Of a stretch of DNA of 5,632 bases, positions 4,580 to 5,632 are shown piece after piece; the first letter of the stretch is position 1; every line of letters starts with the position of its first letter. The position numbers and the translations under genes were made by a program. A model generated the notes under the pieces. That model saw only the letters and a list, made by a program, of their open reading frames with translations, searched no databases and was not told the DNA's origin. Source of the DNA: Chloroflexota bacterium (GTDB taxonomy: Bacteria > Chloroflexota > Dehalococcoidia > UBA3495); NCBI GenBank assembly GCA_022576105.1, contig JACZRM010000127.1, positions 1 to 5,632 on the forward strand. Reading direction: 5' to 3'.

Positions 4580-5632
4580 ATGGACGTTGACTACGACGTA
4601 GTGGTAATTGGCGCCGGGCCAGGGGGCTATGTAGCGGCCATCCGCGCCGGTCAGTTGGGTTTAAAGACTGCGATCATTGAGCGGGAGGCCCTGGGGGGAG
4701 TGTGTCTCAATTGGGGTTGCATCCCCAGCAAATCCCTCTTGAAGAATGCTGAAATTGTTTCGTATTTTCACCGGGCTGAAGAATTCGGCCTGCACTTCGA
4801 CAATTTCCATGCCGACTACGCGGCGGCCATCGACCGCAGCCGCAAGGTGGTGGAACGCAACGTGCGGGGCGTCGAGTATCTGCTGAAGAAGAACCAGGTG
4901 CAGCAGTTCAACGGCGCTGGCTGCCTCCGTGGCAACGGCGTGGTTGAAGTCGCCCCCGACGGCCAAAAGCTCAACGCCAAGCACATCATCGTCGCCACCG
5001 GCGCCCGGCCCCGCAGCATCCCTCCATTGCCGGTGGACCAGGATACCATCATCACCAGCCGGGAATCCATTGTGCTCAAGGAGTTGCCCAAGTCCATCGT
5101 CATCGTTGGTGGCGGGGCTATCGGCGTTGAATTCGCCTACCTGTACCAGATGTACGGCGTTGAAGTGACGGTGGTGGAATTGCTGCCGCACCTGGTGCCC
5201 AACGAAGATGAAGAGATCAGCCGTCAGTTGGAGCGGGCCTTCTCCAAGCAGGGCATAAATCATATTACCGGCGCTGGTGTAACCGGAGTAGACCGGGGGC
5301 CGGGGGGCCTGAAAGTTCACCTGAGCCAGGACGGGGTCGAGCAAACCATTGAATGCGAAAAGGTGCTGGCGGCGATTGGGATTCAGCCCAACAGCGAAGA
5401 CCTGGGGCTGGAGGCACTGGGCGTGGAGACCCAGGGCGGCTATATTCGAGTTGATGACCGGATGGCCACCAATGTGGCTGGGATCTACGCCATTGGCGAT
5501 GTGACCGGAAATTTGCCGCTGGCCCACGTAGCCTCAGCGCAAGCGGTGGTCGTGGCCGAACACATCGCTGGGATGGACCCCCAACCCCTGGACTATGCGT
5601 TGATGCCCCGGGCCACGTACTGCCAACCCCAA
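4580..5632 (+). CDS. lpdA: Dihydrolipoamide dehydrogenase (E3), N-terminal 351 residues, cut by the window edge
   Basis: The frame is open from the ATG at 4580 to the last base without a stop; about 110-120 C-terminal residues are missing if the family length (~460-470) holds. E3 is a homodimeric cytoplasmic FAD enzyme that reoxidises dihydrolipoyl groups of 2-oxoacid dehydrogenase complexes or the glycine cleavage system, passing electrons to NAD+. The N-terminal FAD site is VVVIGAGPGG (7-16). The redox-active disulfide is C42-LNWG-C47 in GGVCLNWGCIPSKSLL, the lipoamide dehydrogenase signature. The NAD site is GGGAIG (177-182), with E200 at the end of the following strand favouring NAD+ over NADP+. 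The second FAD motif is GIYAIGDVTG (301-310). The dimer-interface domain begins at ~342 as MPRATYCQPQ; the catalytic His-Glu pair would lie beyond the edge. GGGGA (4572-4576) precedes the ATG. Mercuric or glutathione reductase is less likely from the disulfide context. The gene is alone on its strand here, so its partner complex cannot be told. Confidence 0.95.
   Translation, partial: MDVDYDVVVIGAGPGGYVAAIRAGQLGLKTAIIEREALGGVCLNWGCIPSKSLLKNAEIVSYFHRAEEFGLHFDNFHADYAAAIDRSRKVVERNVRGVEYLLKKNQVQQFNGAGCLRGNGVVEVAPDGQKLNAKHIIVATGARPRSIPPLPVDQDTIITSRESIVLKELPKSIVIVGGGAIGVEFAYLYQMYGVEVTVVELLPHLVPNEDEEISRQLERAFSKQGINHITGAGVTGVDRGPGGLKVHLSQDGVEQTIECEKVLAAIGIQPNSEDLGLEALGVETQGGYIRVDDRMATNVAGIYAIGDVTGNLPLAHVASAQAVVVAEHIAGMDPQPLDYALMPRATYCQPQ

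Noticed and set aside
4661..5527. Long minus-strand reading frame (288 codons)
   Set aside because: It lies wholly antisense to lpdA, whose frame carries all E3 motifs, and its translation has a low-complexity composition (many His, Gln, Val, Asp) with no family signal.

Overview
This window is a compact stretch of bacterial chromosome made of housekeeping genes. It shows no phage, CRISPR or insertion-sequence transposase. Family-level features (a separate tatA beside a tatB-tatC pair, and a dihydrolipoamide dehydrogenase reading MPRATYCQPQ near the cut end) remind me of Chloroflexota, perhaps Dehalococcoidia-like. That placement is inference from memory and was not tested.

Layout. Positions 1-51 are probably the tail of a rightward gene. 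A perfect-stem hairpin at 95-123 then serves as a two-way terminator. On the minus strand lie a selenocysteine tRNA (139-235, anticodon TCA) and, immediately upstream of it, thioredoxin (257-586); the two are probably one transcript. A gap of about 280 bases (587-866) separates thioredoxin from the divergent rightward operon. That operon holds a 23S rRNA/tRNA uracil-5-methyltransferase fused in frame to a Maf nucleotide pyrophosphatase (867-2723), a TatA/B-type protein (2720-2995) and TatC (2992-3759). The genes are joined by 4-base stop/start overlaps and end at a 12-bp hairpin (3774-3802). Facing them on the minus strand is a short TatA (3830-4048) that shares the hairpin. The 531-base gap at 4049-4579 holds a 79-base MITE/REP-like element with inverted-repeat ends, a 10-bp tandem repeat and a good sigma-70 promoter. 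That promoter drives dihydrolipoamide dehydrogenase (from 4580, running off the right edge).

How the parts fit. TatA, the TatB-like protein and TatC together could form a complete twin-arginine export system, encoded by two convergent transcripts. Thioredoxin, the selenocysteine tRNA and the lipoamide dehydrogenase are all tied to thiol/selenol redox chemistry, but they sit in separate units. A selC gene implies that the host reads some UGA codons as selenocysteine; no selenoprotein or selA/selB/selD gene lies in the window.

The most unusual item is the methyltransferase-Maf fusion. One half makes 5-methyluridine in RNA. The other belongs to a family reported to hydrolyse dTTP, UTP and modified pyrimidine triphosphates, which suggests a 'modify and sanitise' pairing. 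The second is the 79-base repeat, whose two ends are hairpins carrying compensatory base changes.
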